From Galbula dea (lineage: Eukaryota > Chordata > Aves > Piciformes > Galbulidae): 64,000 nt of DNA. The notes under the pieces were generated by a model. That model ran no database searches. It was not told the origin of the DNA and saw only the letters and a program-made list of their open reading frames with translations. The stretch covers positions 494,729 through 558,728 of the forward strand of contig VWZX01006241.1 in assembly GCA_013399015.1 (NCBI GenBank). The letters are read 5' to 3'. This document shows, one piece after another, positions 24,301 to 33,558 of this stretch. The position numbers and the translations under genes are program-made. Numbering within the stretch: position 1 is the stretch's first letter; each line of letters begins with the position of its first letter.

Positions 24301-27087
24301 GGAGAAGTCCCCAGTGACTGGGAAAAAAGCAACATCTCCCCTATTTTTAAAAAGGGTAAGAAGGAGGACCCAGGGAACTACTAACCAGTGAGCTTCACCT
24401 CTGTGTCTGGGAATATCATGGAACAGATCCTCATGGAAGCAATGTTAAGATATACGCAAGACAAAGAAGCGATCCAAGACAGCCAGTACAGCTTCACTAG
24501 GGGCAAATCCTGCCTGATCAATCTAGTGGCCTTTTATGATGGAGCGACTGCAAGTCAACAAGAGATCAGCGGATGTCAAGAGGGCTATTGTAGGGTTATT
24601 GGTAGGACTAGAGGCTCCTTTCCAACCATAATGATTCTGTGACTTCTGTAAGGCCTTTGACATGGTCCCACACAACATCCTCATTTCTAAATTGGAGAGC
24701 TATGGATTTGAAGGATGGACTATCCAGTGGGTAAGAAATTGGCTTGATGGACATAGCCAGAGAGTTGCAGTTAATTGGACATAACCAAGTGGAGACTGGT
24801 GAAGAGTGGTGTCCCTCAGGGCTTTATCTTTGGACCAGTGCTCTTCAGTATCTTTATCAATGACATAGACAGTGGGATCAAGTGCACCCTCAGCAAGTTT
24901 GCAGATGACTGGGAGAACTCACTGAGCGCAGCCCTGCTGAGGAGGACTTTAGGGTTCTGGTAGACAAAAAGCTGGATATGAGCCAGCTATGTGCATCTGC
25001 AGCACAGAAAGGCAACTGTATCCTGGGCTGCATCAGATAAGCTGTGGCCAGCCGGTCAAGGGAGGTGACTCAGCACCCCTGCTTTGCCCTTTGAAGACCC
25101 CACCTGGATTGGCGTCCAGGTCTGGGGCCCTCAGCATAAGAAAGACATGGACCTTTTAGAGCAGTCAAGAGGAGGCCACAAAGATGATCAGAGGGCTGGA
25201 ACACTTCTCTTATGAAGACAGGCTGAGAGTTGGGGTTGTTCAGCCTGAAGAGAAGGATCGAGGAAGACCTTATTGCAGCCTTCCAATTATAAAAAAAATA
25301 GAGTAAGAGACTTTTTACACAGGCAGATAGTGACAGGACAAGAGGGAATGGTTTTCAACTGAAAGAGAGGAGACTTAGACTGGATGTTAGGAAGAAATTC
25401 TTTGTCCAGAGGGTGGTAAGGCACTGGGACAAGTTACCTGGATGCCCCATCCCTGGCAGTGTTCAAGACCAGGTTTGCTATAAACATTATTATTTGAAGT
25501 CACATACTAATCTTGTTCCCATGATTAAGAAAAGCAAAATCATCTGAGAAAGAAAACAAGTTTGTCTAATACCAACTTCTGATGGGATTTTGCTGAGCTG
25601 ACTTCAGGTTTGGAGTTGTTTGTTTGTTTGGGGGTTTTTTTTGTTTGTTTGTTTTAATCAGGAAAATTCACTTGTTTCAGGAATAGTATCACTACAAAAA
25701 ACTCTTAAAAGATTGTTCATTTCCTCCTGTAGGAATATGCCACTATGCTCAAAATATCACCTCACTTACCAGTTGTGATCAATAGTCTCATATTTTGTCT
25801 CAGAATGACTTACTGGTATAAAATACTTAAATTATCAAGAAAATGTTCAGCTGAAAATTACAGCAGAATCTGCTTACTTGTATGCTTTCATGTACCAAAA
25901 ATTATCTGTACTCTGTCTCTCATGTCCTAAAGAATACAATTTTATAAAGACAGTTTTCATTATATATGTCTGTAATTGCAGATATTTCATTTTTTAATAC
26001 ATACATTTGATTAATTTTTAAATCCTACAAATATCTGCAGGTCAAATGATATGGTTTTAGTGATTAATTTCACATTTTGTGCATATTAACTCAGGCACAT
26101 AATATGCGATTGAAATTGTTCAAAATTTACATTTCTATTTCATTCAACTTTCTTCCTAACACATAAAATTCCACAAACAACATTGCAATGTATTCTTAAC
26201 TCCTTAACTGGAGGGCATAACAAAGCATCCTGCTCAAAAGGCATCGCAACGTTTCCAATGAGAACATTACCAAATTGCTCTCAGCATTTTACTCTATTTT
26301 TGTGTGCATTTGAAAAAGTCTCCAAAATTAAAATAAACTTCACTCTCAACTGGCAATCCCTCGCTGAGTTTGTATCAGGTTTATCTTTGGAATATAACAT
26401 TAATACAAACTTAATTTGCTTAATTCCTATGCTATTATGTTTTAGAGATACAAATTTAACTTCATGTCACGCTGTATTAATAATCACTCTACCCAAAACT
26501 TCTGTGATGTGATATTATCAGTTACTAACAATACAAACAGTACTGCAAACACGTAAGATGTCTGGATAGCAACTTTTAATGAGACATACTTCCCTCCTCG
26601 AACACACTCTTAAGATTTTTCAAAAATGTTTTCCACCTGTGGAGATGATGGATCTTGGGACCTTCTCAAGATCTCAGGCATAAGAAGCATTAAAGACTAA
26701 ACACACTGTAATAACCAGCATGTTGATTCTGTCATTAAAATACTGAATTTTAATTTCACTAGAACAGGCTTGAAATAGCCTGCTTTTCTGAGTATAACAA
26801 GTAATTATTTCAGACAGAAACATTATAGAGTTTAAGCATACGTAACTCTTCCTTTTATGACTACTGCCTGTGCAACCAACGGTAAATGAAATGTAAAACA
26901 CATTTTACTGACATCAAAGTATTTTTTCACCTCCACATAAACAGACTAAGTATAAGCCCTATTTTCCATCATTAACTAAAGAACTGTACACTGAATTTGT
27001 GAGAGCCCCAATTTGGTTTATGTGTTCATTTTTAGCTGTTTTAAATGTACTTACTGGTTGTTCGGGTAAGTCTTGTGGCTCTTCCAT
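289..27087 (-). CDS. EYA3: EYA3, spliced 5' part of coding region (partial gene)
   Basis: Eyes absent homolog 3 is a transcriptional coactivator of SIX proteins and a haloacid-dehalogenase-type tyrosine phosphatase that acts in the nucleus and cytoplasm, including on H2AX. Seven coding segments are visible: 27055-27087, 21228-21271, 15686-15765, 13014-13080, 12098-12240, 5078-5215 and 289-371. They sum to 588 nt, or 196 codons, with consistent phases and GT/AG borders. The joined protein starts MEEPQDLPEQP and contains VSDQKPE, CTDYIPRSSNDYTSQMYSAK, PYAHILSVPVSET and GLPPFGALWPGMKPESG, all close to human EYA3. Only the low-complexity Ser/Thr/Tyr/Pro/Gln-rich N-terminal transactivation half is present. 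The phosphatase (Eya) domain must lie beyond window position 1. The start is the first ATG of the chain. Introns run from 0.8 to 18.5 kb and carry many retroelements. EYA3 rather than EYA1/2/4 is chosen because its N-terminal sequence is paralogue-specific. Confidence 0.96.
372..3498. other. EYA3 intron 7 sequence, no feature seen
   Basis: AT-rich intronic DNA with only short chance frames. I recognise no exon, RNA gene or repeat here. Confidence 0.6.
3499..3717 (+). mobile_element. CR1 LINE 3' end fragment
   Basis: The segment carries the typical CR1 3' block CTGGAACAGACTGCCCAGAG, a GGTTGGACTGGATGACCTC core and the terminal repeat ATTCTGTGATTCTGTG. It is 5' truncated, antisense to EYA3, and lies in intron 7. 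Confidence 0.85.
3826..4372 (+). mobile_element. Old degenerate CR1 LINE fragment
   Basis: Decayed translation shows LYFALIRPHLG...QAQKHIEKIQWVQQRAT, the C-terminal part of CR1 ORF2 (compare ALVRPHLEYCVQFWAP...RVQRRATK). The 3' end fades near TCTGAATTATTCTATGAA. It directly follows the fragment ending at 3717 in the same orientation but is more diverged, so it is a separate insertion. Confidence 0.7.
4373..5077. other. EYA3 intron 7, proximal part, no feature seen
   Basis: This sequence lies just downstream of the exon at 5078-5215. It shows no repeat or conserved block that I can name. Confidence 0.6.
5078..5215 (-). CDS. EYA3: EYA3 coding exon 7 (138 bp)
   Basis: The acceptor TGATTCAG abuts 5215 and the donor GAAG|GTAACTTG follows 5078. 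The exon encodes (G)ALWPGMKPESGLIQTPSTSQ, then HSVLTCTTGLTTSQPSPAHY and SYSIE. It matches the human exon in length and is one of the best conserved segments of the N-terminal half. Phase 1 in and 1 out. Confidence 0.96.
5216..7339. other. EYA3 intron 6, mostly featureless
   Basis: The stretch 6550-6700 (TTTAGTCTGGAAAGGGAGAG and following) faintly resembles the CR1 block 'ttcagcctggagaagagg', too decayed to call. The rest, up to the CR1 at 7340, is unrecognised. Confidence 0.5.
7340..8764 (+). mobile_element. Young CR1 LINE, 3' 1.4 kb including reverse transcriptase
   Basis: This is the C-terminal half of CR1 ORF2 (RNA-binding/reverse transcriptase), antisense to EYA3 in intron 6. It runs from GNYRPISLTS through QHGFTKGRSCLTN and YLDFNKAF to an unbroken 311-codon frame at 7748-8683. 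That frame contains SGVPQGSVLGP, the catalytic FADDTKL and RPHLEYCVQFWAP. Damage lies upstream: a stop at about 7495, one extra T near 7640 that breaks KAFDTVSHS, and a stop near 7735. The 3' UTR ends in TTCCAACCGTAATGATTCTGTG. The endonuclease half is missing (5' truncation). It is nearly identical to the copy at the right end of the window. Confidence 0.95.
9160..9332 (+). mobile_element. CR1 LINE 3' end fragment
   Basis: The segment holds GCACTGGCACAGGCTGCCCA, TTCAAAACCCGTCTGGA, CCTGCTGTGGCAGG and the end TTCCAACTCCTAATATTCTG. It belongs to the same 3' subtype as the fragments at 20.7 and 34.7-35.3 kb. It is 5' truncated. Confidence 0.88.
9567..9670 (+). repeat. A/C-rich low-complexity tract
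   Basis: About 100 bp are almost free of T and G on the plus strand (runs of A, then CCCCAAACCCAAACTCC and CACTACCACTACCACC). In the EYA3 pre-mRNA this is a U/G-rich stretch. Confidence 0.75.
9671..12097. other. EYA3 intron 6, no feature seen
   Basis: AT-rich DNA between a low-complexity tract and coding exon 6. Its open frames are short and unlike any family I know. Confidence 0.6.
12098..12240 (-). CDS. EYA3: EYA3 coding exon 6 (143 bp)
   Basis: The acceptor TTAATAAG abuts 12240 and the donor TTCG|GTAAGAAG follows 12098. The exon encodes (K)PYAHILSVPVSETMSPYPG, then a QTQYQ/LQQSQ/YPQTTQTYGLPPF glutamine-tyrosine-rich segment. Human has SETAYPGQ where this bird has SETMSPYPGQ, a small insertion at a conserved junction. 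The acceptor is purine-rich next to the AG and therefore looks weak. Confidence 0.95.
12241..13013. other. EYA3 intron 5 (773 bp)
   Basis: The shortest intron in the window. It has canonical ends and no recognisable content. Confidence 0.7.
13014..13080 (-). CDS. EYA3: EYA3 coding exon 5 (67 bp)
   Basis: The acceptor TTGTTCCAG abuts 13080 and the donor GCAAA|GTAAGTAG follows 13014. The exon encodes (I)LPCTDYIPRSSNDYTSQM and then YSA(K), nearly identical to human from CTDYIP onward. Two bases enter to finish an Ile codon, and AA leaves to start a Lys codon. It is tyrosine- and serine-rich like the rest of the transactivation region. Confidence 0.95.
13081..15685. other. EYA3 intron 4 (2.6 kb)
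   Basis: No repeat or exon is recognised. It is unusually free of CR1 compared with neighbouring introns. Confidence 0.6.
15686..15765 (-). CDS. EYA3: EYA3 coding exon 4 (80 bp)
   Basis: The acceptor CCTGGCAG abuts 15765 and the donor A|GTAAGTATC follows 15686. The exon encodes (S)HVSNAEVSDQKPESSSLG followed by SNLPISSE, matching the human stretch VSNPDVSDQKPETSSLASNL. Phases are 1 nt in and 1 nt out. A roughly 1 kb retroviral LTR in the opposite orientation begins only about 190 bp upstream of this exon in the intron. Confidence 0.95.
15955..16998 (+). mobile_element. Solo LTR, avian ERVL-type (approximate ends)
   Basis: The segment has the layout I associate with a widespread avian ERVL LTR family. 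There is a TATA-like ATATTTAAG at 16125-16133, then a long GC-rich stretch with recurring 'cactggagca' and 'cctgcagcccgtggag' type motifs. AATAAA follows at 16808-16813, then a U5 ending GTGGGCACCTGACATCCAGC and CTCACCACA at about 16998. The 3' end is well supported. The 5' end near TGCATTGGGTTTGAG is less sure, and I could not identify matching target duplications. No internal retroviral genes follow, so it is a solo LTR. It is antisense to EYA3 in intron 3. Confidence 0.75.
17189..17430 (-). mobile_element. CR1 LINE 3' end fragment
   Basis: Read on the minus strand it ends in decayed ATAGTATTG-type repeats. Read on the plus strand it shows the blocks GGACACCCCAAGAATCACA, TTCCCTGGGGAGGCTATTCC and CCACCCTCTGAGTGAAGAAT, which mark the CR1-X-like 3' region. 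It is an old copy in the same orientation as EYA3. Confidence 0.8.
17854..19050 (-). mobile_element. CR1 LINE, 3' 1.2 kb with intact RT core
   Basis: It begins on the plus strand with CATAGAATCATAGAATCATC, the inverted CR1 tail. The minus strand holds a 190-codon frame at 18302-18874 with SDVSQGSVLGPVLFSIFI, ISKFADDTMLCGAVD (catalytic FADD kept), SSPAEKDLGVLVDEKLDMS and LHLEYCVQLWSPQHR. Upstream, YLDFCKAFDMVP is in another frame. The 5' truncation falls near 19050. It lies in EYA3 intron 3 in sense orientation. Confidence 0.93.
19051..20707. other. EYA3 intron 3, unassigned segment
   Basis: The part 19140-19420 is GC-richer than its surroundings and has an internal CTGGGACAGG duplication. 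It may be an unrecognised repeat next to the truncated CR1. The rest shows nothing. Confidence 0.45.
20708..20787 (+). mobile_element. Very short CR1 3' tail
   Basis: Only the last 80 bp are present: ATCCTGCTGTGGCAAGGGGA, TTGGACTAGG, GGTCCCTTCCAACCCCTAAC and ATTCTGTGATTCTGTT. This shows how short CR1 5' truncations can be. Confidence 0.85.
21228..21271 (-). CDS. EYA3: EYA3 coding exon 3 (44 bp)
   Basis: The acceptor TGTTTGCAG abuts 21271 and the donor AG|GTACGTG follows 21228. The exon encodes VKKAKMQESREQNL plus two bases of a serine codon. It corresponds to human VKKAKMQESGEQTIS. It enters in phase 0 and leaves in phase 2, matching the next exon. The basic KKAK patch lies here. Confidence 0.93.
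21272..24224. other. EYA3 intron 2, distal part, no feature seen
   Basis: Short poly(C) (about 21661) and poly(T) (about 21707) runs only. The 175-codon frame at 23647-24174 has no protein family resemblance and poor coding character. Confidence 0.55.
24225..25475 (+). mobile_element. Old CR1 LINE, decayed ORF2, host of a nested insertion
   Basis: The decayed ORF2 shows EQILMEAMLRYTQDKE, then SFTRGKSCLINLVAFYDGAT. After an interruption it continues DFCKAFDMVPHNI, SGVPQGFIFGPVLFSIFIND and CTLSKFADD. An internal deletion removes the part after FADD up to the SSPAEKDLG-equivalent. Later blocks match RPHLEYC and the terminal RKKFF region, but the last 3' UTR is missing. It is antisense to EYA3 in intron 2. 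Confidence 0.88.
24577..24641 (+). mobile_element. Nested CR1 3' tail inside the older CR1
   Basis: About 65 bp, containing GGGTTATTGGTAGGACTAGA and TTTCCAACCATAATGATTCT, interrupt the host frame between its ...GATGT and ...GACTTCTGTAAGGCC parts. The tail matches the 3' UTR of the young CR1 at 8690-8755, not that of the host. About ten host bases appear lost at the site. Confidence 0.8.
25616..25657 (+). repeat. (GTTT)n microsatellite
   Basis: Interrupted GTTT repeats with a central GGGGG and T run, in EYA3 intron 2. Confidence 0.85.
25658..27054. other. EYA3 intron 2, proximal part, no feature seen
   Basis: Strongly AT-rich DNA upstream of the ATG exon donor, with nothing recognisable. Confidence 0.6.
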
Positions 27088-27147
27088 GGGTATTGCTATT
27101 TAATGTTTAAATAATTCAAAGCTGTGTTCCTCAGCAGTCTTCAAAGC
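27055..27147 (-). CDS. EYA3: EYA3 exon 2, start codon exon
   Basis: The acceptor CTTTTTTTGACAG precedes 27147, and the donor CCA|GTAAGTAC follows 27055. The 5' UTR part is 27088-27147. The ATG is at 27085-27087 with G at +4, giving 11 codons (MEEPQDLPEQP) that end in phase 0. Human EYA3 begins MEEEQDLPEQP, so this assignment is secure despite the short length. Confidence 0.93.
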
Positions 27148-30100
27148 CTGTCAAAAAAAGGGGTTCACAGCTTTATGTACTTTTGCAGGGACTTATCATT
27201 TAGGCTATCTTAGAATATTAATTGTTATATATTCCACCCACTAGCTTTCTAAACTCGTGTTGCTATCTCCCAAGTAAAAGACACAATTCATATATGGGAA
27301 GATTTCATAAACAAGGGATTTAGCTTTAAGCTTCAAGATACACACTTTTTTAGGCACGTGGCACATTTCTACATCATTTACTTGTACCATTCTGACTACA
27401 GAAGCTAATGTATCAATCAGACATGTGCACCATAATTTTAAAGACACTTTAAATGATCATGTCTGGTCTACTAGGTCAGTAAACAGCATGATTCAATCTA
27501 ACCTGTTTTAATTTAGAACATTTATATAACAAAGAAAAAAAAAATCAGGACAAGACCGTTCACCTAAACGTATTTAGTACTGTCTCCTGCCAAATCCACA
27601 AAGCAAGCTTATTATTTTGATTGCACCATTCAAAATGAGCAGTTTGACTCAATTTTATAAAATATTTTTTATTTTAGAAGCTAAGTAACCCAGTAGCATT
27701 TAGCAGAGAGATCTTATATACTATACCAAAGAGCTGCTATCCCCCAGGTTTTTAAAACCATGAAAAGATTTTAAAAGGAAAAAGGAAAAGGAAATGAAAA
27801 GGAAATTTTGCAGATTATTTTCACAACCTGATTAATTTTTGCCATTTGCTGGGCAGAAGTTAAAGACACACATCCTCGACGGCTTCCCCCTCTGCCTGAC
27901 CAATGTTCACAGTGTGACTTATGTGCCCAACTGCTCTTCTTTCACCCTCTCATTTTAAAGCCAGTTTATTGAAAACAAACCCTAACCTCTTCAGACAAGC
28001 TCCATTTCAACTGCACCAAAAGCAAGTAGGCGCCTCCTCTCTCAACCTAGCAGAGCTGTCTTTTTCCATACACACGCATGTGCATTATTGCACATACGGC
28101 AGAACCTAAGTGGACTACAGAAATTAGAAGAAATGCTGAAAAACACTTAGTGGCTCCGAAAGAATTAAATACAGTAACTTTCTGTGGTGAGGTACAACCT
28201 GTTCCTGCCACCACAACCATGAAAGTTTTGCTGTGAATCTCAGTGAAAATGCAAAAAGCTGTATACCCGGTTCTCCTTTCTCTCTGTCTCTCATTTCTCC
28301 TCCTGTCTGGGGCATTAAGCCATCTTCAAATCATGAAATTGTCCCCGTGAAAAGTGACTAAAGAGGTTAATAGAAACAACTTTCCAGCATCCTGAACACA
28401 ACTATTATTTCCCTCTCGTGGCCCCTGCCAGACCTACTTAAACTCCTAGCACGTGCAGACATCCTGCGGTGGAGCACCACGTGCCAAGTATGGGGATGCT
28501 TTTCAGCCTAGAATAAGTTCATATTAACCATGAAAACACAAAGGATTTATTTTCCCTTATTTGAGGACAGGTAAAAGTCTTACCTTTCAGGGTGTGTTTC
28601 ATATGCCAGGGTAAAATTTAAGTGAGGGTTTGAGTATTTTCCAGGGTTGGCTCACCTCATCAAAGCTAATTACCTTCACTGCCTTAACTGTAAAACAACT
28701 GAATTTACAACAATAAGTTTCTTCAATAACTCAGGTTCTTTTGAAATGACTCCATTCACATCACACACAAGAAACTATACAATATAAAGTACTACTGTCA
28801 CCATTCCAGACTCTCCTCTATTAGTTTTAATAAATTTTAAATATAAAAGCCTATTTCCTTTTCATTTTTTGTAGAAATAAGAGAAAAATCAAGACTTAAG
28901 ACAAACTCAGTTGGAGCTGCCTCAGAGTAGCAAGCAGCTCACCACGAAAAAGTTGACTTTTAAAACCTAAAGATAAATGATACTATTTTTTTCTTTTGTT
29001 TTGGTGGCCTCAAATCCCAAAATTAGATTTTTAACTTGTATAAAACTCAAGGCAACTGTGCTTCAGATAAGCTTGTCTCAGTTTCTGTTACAGAACATTT
29101 CAAAACTGTAAGTGACCGCAAAAGAGGAGATATGAAGTAGATCTTCGATACCTTCAGTTTCACAGAGTTCAAACTGCTGCAGCTGCACCCATGACAGGGG
29201 CATGAGAACAGCAACCACCACCAGCCCTGCACCCTCTCCCACGCAAAGCCACAGCTTGCCGAAGGAGTCTGACTCTCACTGACCTCAGAGGGAAGAAATC
29301 AGTAATTAAAAGCTTTGGGTGCAGTTGGGATTTGGTCACTTTTCCATTCATCTATTTATTTATTTATTTTGTGTGTGTCAGAGAGAGGTCTGAAAAGCAG
29401 ATTCTGGTAGTGAGAACACCTCTGTGGGCCACTGGGCTTGTGAATGAGAAAACCAGGGCAAAATGTAACCGAGTGTGCAACAAGACATCAAATGAGCTGC
29501 AGCAATGAAATAAATGTTCAGAAAAAAAGAGTCAAGGGTTAGATTTCTGAAACCCAGCAAAATACCAATTTTTTTCCCTTTTTGAGGTGGTTTTCATTAT
29601 TTACCTGATGAAAATTATATTGTAATATGTGAATTCAACAACATTTTTTACTTAATCTAAACTTGTTTTGAATAGCCATTCTGGTTTAATTCCAACTTAT
29701 ACAGAACACCGACAATGTAAAATACAAGTGTTTTGCATTTTTATTTTGTTTCCTCAATTTATGGAGACATTATCTAAACTTTGAAACAGAAGGCATCAAA
29801 GCAGAGGAATGGACTGCAGAATAGCACTGGTCGTTGCCTACTTTCTGTTCTGTACAAGATAGCCATGCCAACAATTCCCTATTAAGAGCCTTGGGAAGTT
29901 ACGTATGGTTTCTTGCACCAAGTCCTGTTTTAAAAACCCTAAACTGCAAAGTCTAGCTTGGTCAGACTCTCCTGAACTAGATAGTATGGATATAATTTCT
30001 GAAAGCTACCTGCTATTAGCATCAGACTAGACTACAATTTACTTTCATTCTGTTCTTTTCAAGCCCATCTGCCTTGGCTTTGAATATAAAATTTCGGCTT

Positions 30101-30299
30101 AGGAACAGTCCTTCTCTCAAGTTACAAATAATTAAAGTCAAGGATACTGTGATAAAACTAACAAGCAGTAATTACACTGATGAGAAAAAAAGCTGTTTGA
30201 ATATGGGTTTATATATTTTAAAACAGCCACTATTTCCCGAAGAACAAAGCTTTAGTCAGGGCCATGAAATTATACCTATTAAACAGAAAATCAAAATAA
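27148..30299. other. EYA3 intron 1, 3' part, no feature seen
   Basis: AT-rich intronic DNA with one short (ATTT)n tract. No repeat family is recognised. Confidence 0.6.
29351..29371 (+). repeat. (ATTT)n short microsatellite
   Basis: Four to five ATTT units followed by GTGTGTG, in EYA3 intron 1. Confidence 0.7.
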
Positions 30300-31970
30300 A
30301 ATCATAGAATCACATTATCATAGAATCATTTAGGTCAGAAAAGACCTTAAAGATCGAGTCCAACCGTTAACCCAGCACTGCCAAGTTCACCACTAAAACA
30401 TGTCACTAAATGCCACATCTAGAAGCCTTTTAAATCTCTCCTCCATCGCTTCCCTGAGCAGACTGTGCCAGGGCTTGACAACTCTTTTGGTGAAGCAATT
30501 TTTCCTAATGTCCAACCTAAACCTTCCTGGTGCAATCTGACGCCATTTCCTCTTGTCCGAGGGCTTGTTACTTGAGAGAACTACCTCCCCTGAGCCTCCT
30601 TTTTCTCCCAGTTCACTCAGCTACTTCTCATAACACTTGTGCTCTTGACCCTTCACCACTTTTGTTGCCCTTCTCTGGACATGCTCCAGCAACTCAATAT
30701 CCTTCTTGCGGTGAGGGGCCCAAAACTGAACCCAGGATTCGAGGTACAGCCTCACCAGTGCTGAGTACAGGGGGACAACCGCTGTCCTAGTCCTGCTGAC
30801 CACACACTAGTGCTGATCCAAGTCAGGATGCTACTGGCCTTCTTGGCCACCTGGGCACTTTGCTGGCTCATATTCAGCTGCTTTCAACCAACACCCCCAG
30901 GTCCTTTCCCACTGGCAGCTTTCCAGCCACTCTGCCCCAGGGCTGGAGCATTCATGGGGTTATTGTGCAAGACCTGGCACTTGGCCTTGTTGAACCTCAA
31001 ACCACTGGCCTCGGCCCATGGATCCAGCCTGGCCAGATCCCTCTGTAGAGCTTTTCTACCCTCAGCAGATCAAAGCTCACCATCAAACTTGGTGTCTTCT
31101 GCAAACTTACTGAGGGTGCCCTCAATGTCCTTGTCCCGATCATTGGTGGAGTTATTAAACAGAACTGGCCCCAAAACTGAGCCCTGCAGAACACCTCTTG
31201 TGACCAGCCACCAGCTTGGTTTAACTCCATTCACAGCTCTGGGCTTGGCCACCAGCCAGTATTTACCCAGTGAAGAGTACTCCCACCCAAGCCATGCACA
31301 CCCAGCTTCTCCAGCACAATGCTGTGGGAAATGGTGTCAAAAGGTTTTAGTGAAGCCCAGGTAGACAACATCCACAGCCTTTCATCCACTACGTGGGTCA
31401 CCTTGTCATACAAGGAGATGAGGCTGGTCAAGCAGAACCTGCCTTCCATAAACCTATGCTAACTAAGCCTGACTGCCTGGTTGTCCTGTGTGTGCTATGT
31501 GATGGCACTCAAGATGATCTGTTCCATAACCTTCCCCAGCACCAAGGTGAAGCTGACAGGGCCTGTTGTTCCCCAGATCCTCCTTCCGGCCCTTTTTGTA
31601 AATGGGCATCACATTTGCTAACCTCCAGTCAATGGGGACCTCCCAACCAGGACTGCTGATAAATGATGGAAAGTGGCTTTGGGAGCAGCTCTGCCAGCTC
31701 CCTCGGGGTCCTTGGGTGGATGCCATCCGGCCCTATAGAATTCTGTGTGTCTAAGTGGTACAGCAGGTCTCTAAGCATTTCCTCTTGAATTATGGGAGCT
31801 TCACTCTGTTCCTCATCACTGTCATCATCAATTCAGGGAGCTGGGTACCCCAAGAACAACTGGTTCTACTATTAAAGACTAAGGCAAAGAAGGCATCTGG
31901 GACCATAGCCTTTTCCTCACGCATGCAATAAAGGGTGAAGAGTCTCCTTATGCCTCCGTTTGTTGCTAAC
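30300..31970 (-). mobile_element. Old CR1 LINE relic, 1.67 kb
   Basis: The plus strand starts with ATCATAGAATC repeats, the inverted CR1 tail. The minus strand shows YSALVRLYLESWVQFWAPHR, GVLQGSVLGPVLFN, TLSKFAEDTKF, FDTISHSIVLEKLG and FHQEDLGNNRP-like blocks, then a 5' part with the 'actattaaagactaaggcaaagaagg' motif. The catalytic FADD is mutated to FAED, and many frameshifts are present. Orientation is sense to EYA3, in intron 1. Confidence 0.92.
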
Positions 31971-33371
31971 ATTTATAGAAACATTTTTTGTCTTTTATGG
32001 TAGTGTTTTGCATGCATAATAATGTAATCTATGCAGTTATTTCCACTTCTTATTTACTGAAGGGCCAGCAGCTTATGATGAAGAGCAATGAGTATTTGAA
32101 TTAAGCAGCAGGAGAAGAGTCTAGGAGTCCCATATTTTCCAGTGGAGCATTTCATGTTAATCTGTCCCATGCTGCTACACTACGCAGAGACAGGATTGGA
32201 GATTGCAGACTAAGTGATTGAGGCAGTCACTGGACCAGATCTGCCTTTTTCCTCACAATATGCTTTTACACTGTGCCACTCACCACAGAACAAACTGCTT
32301 CTTTTGGAGAAGAGCTGAACTCAGTACAGTGGGATTTTCAATTTAATTGAAAACATCCAAAGAAATAAATACAAAAAGTGAAGAGACTCATTCTGACATT
32401 ACTATGCACTGCACAGCTACCAAGTGCTTTTTATTGTGAAGGTTTATGACTTAACTTTTAATCTTCAGGCAAAATATGTGAACAGCTATCTCCCAGGCTG
32501 GCAGTGACCTGTGCCCCTCCACATCAAGGCGTCAGCAAGCATATAACCTCCTTCTTCCACAGGTACCGTTTCTTTGCAATTTTATCCTTCCCCATATCTC
32601 TTAGCATTCCTCTATCCAACTGTCATAACTGTTCCTCAGCCAAGTTACTGAAATATTACCAACTGGGTACTCAACATAGCCAAACTAGTGTTCTGACTAC
32701 ACTGAGCAAGGAACCCTGCCCACTGCCCACTCCTCCATCAGGATTTGACAAAATCAGACATACACTGTATTTTTAATAAATATTTTGGTTTTGTTTTTTA
32801 AGTAGCTTGGTTAGAGATCACAGGAAATGAGAGTCTCACTCTTGTTCCCAGTTTGGTCTGTGTAATGAAACAGACCCTTACGGAGCTGTGAGGAATTTTG
32901 TGTACTAAGCTTCATTTTTTTTTCTTCAGGCAAAAACAAGATAATGAAAATCCTTTATGAAGTTGTAAATGAATGAGTAAATAGATGCCCGAGTGTGTAC
33001 AATGTTCTGTTTGATGAGTCTGAATGCAAACAAAAAACTTCAAAGACACTGTAAAGAAAAGGGAGATACAGTATTTAATAAGCTAGTGCAAGTCCACCAA
33101 CATGCAAAGAAAGGCAAGGGTGAGCACAAGAGAAGGAGCTCGTAAGAGGGAAAAGGAAGTCGGGTTTCTAACTTCAAATGGTGATACCCCCAAATCCTAC
33201 TTTCTAACAATCAACTCCTCAGATACCAGTCTTGCTTTCCAGAAAATTCTTAAAAACTCCCTCTACAATCCATCTTCAAGACACTATCTCAAACTTTGTT
33301 TTGTTAAATCCACCCCTTTTTAAAGCACAGTTCTGTACCAGTTGCTTTTCAGCAGCAGAGAGCAGCAATTT

Positions 33372-33394
33372 AAAAAAAAAAAAAAAAAAAAAAA
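33372..33394 (+). repeat. Poly(A) run of 23
   Basis: Uninterrupted A23. No adjacent retroposed gene sequence is recognisable, so I do not call it a retropseudogene tail. Confidence 0.9.
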
Positions 33395-33519
33395 GAGGAC
33401 GAGGGCTAACGAATGAAAGCTGTGCTACACACCAGGCTGCTGACCTTCTATCTTTAACAAATCCAATAGATCTCACAGCAAAAATTTATACTCTACTACT
33501 CTTTGCTTTTTCTCACTCT

Positions 33520-33558
33520 CCACACACACACCCACACACCCAGATACACACACACCCC
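33520..33558 (+). repeat. (CA)n imperfect microsatellite
   Basis: CACACACACACCCACACACC followed by GATACACACACACC. Confidence 0.85.

Noticed and set aside
30810..31364. 184-codon plus-strand frame
   Set aside because: Antisense shadow of the CR1 relic at 30300-31970.
33372..33394. Poly(A) run as the tail of a processed pseudogene
   Set aside because: The upstream sequence has no recognisable gene-derived frame and no flanking duplication was found.
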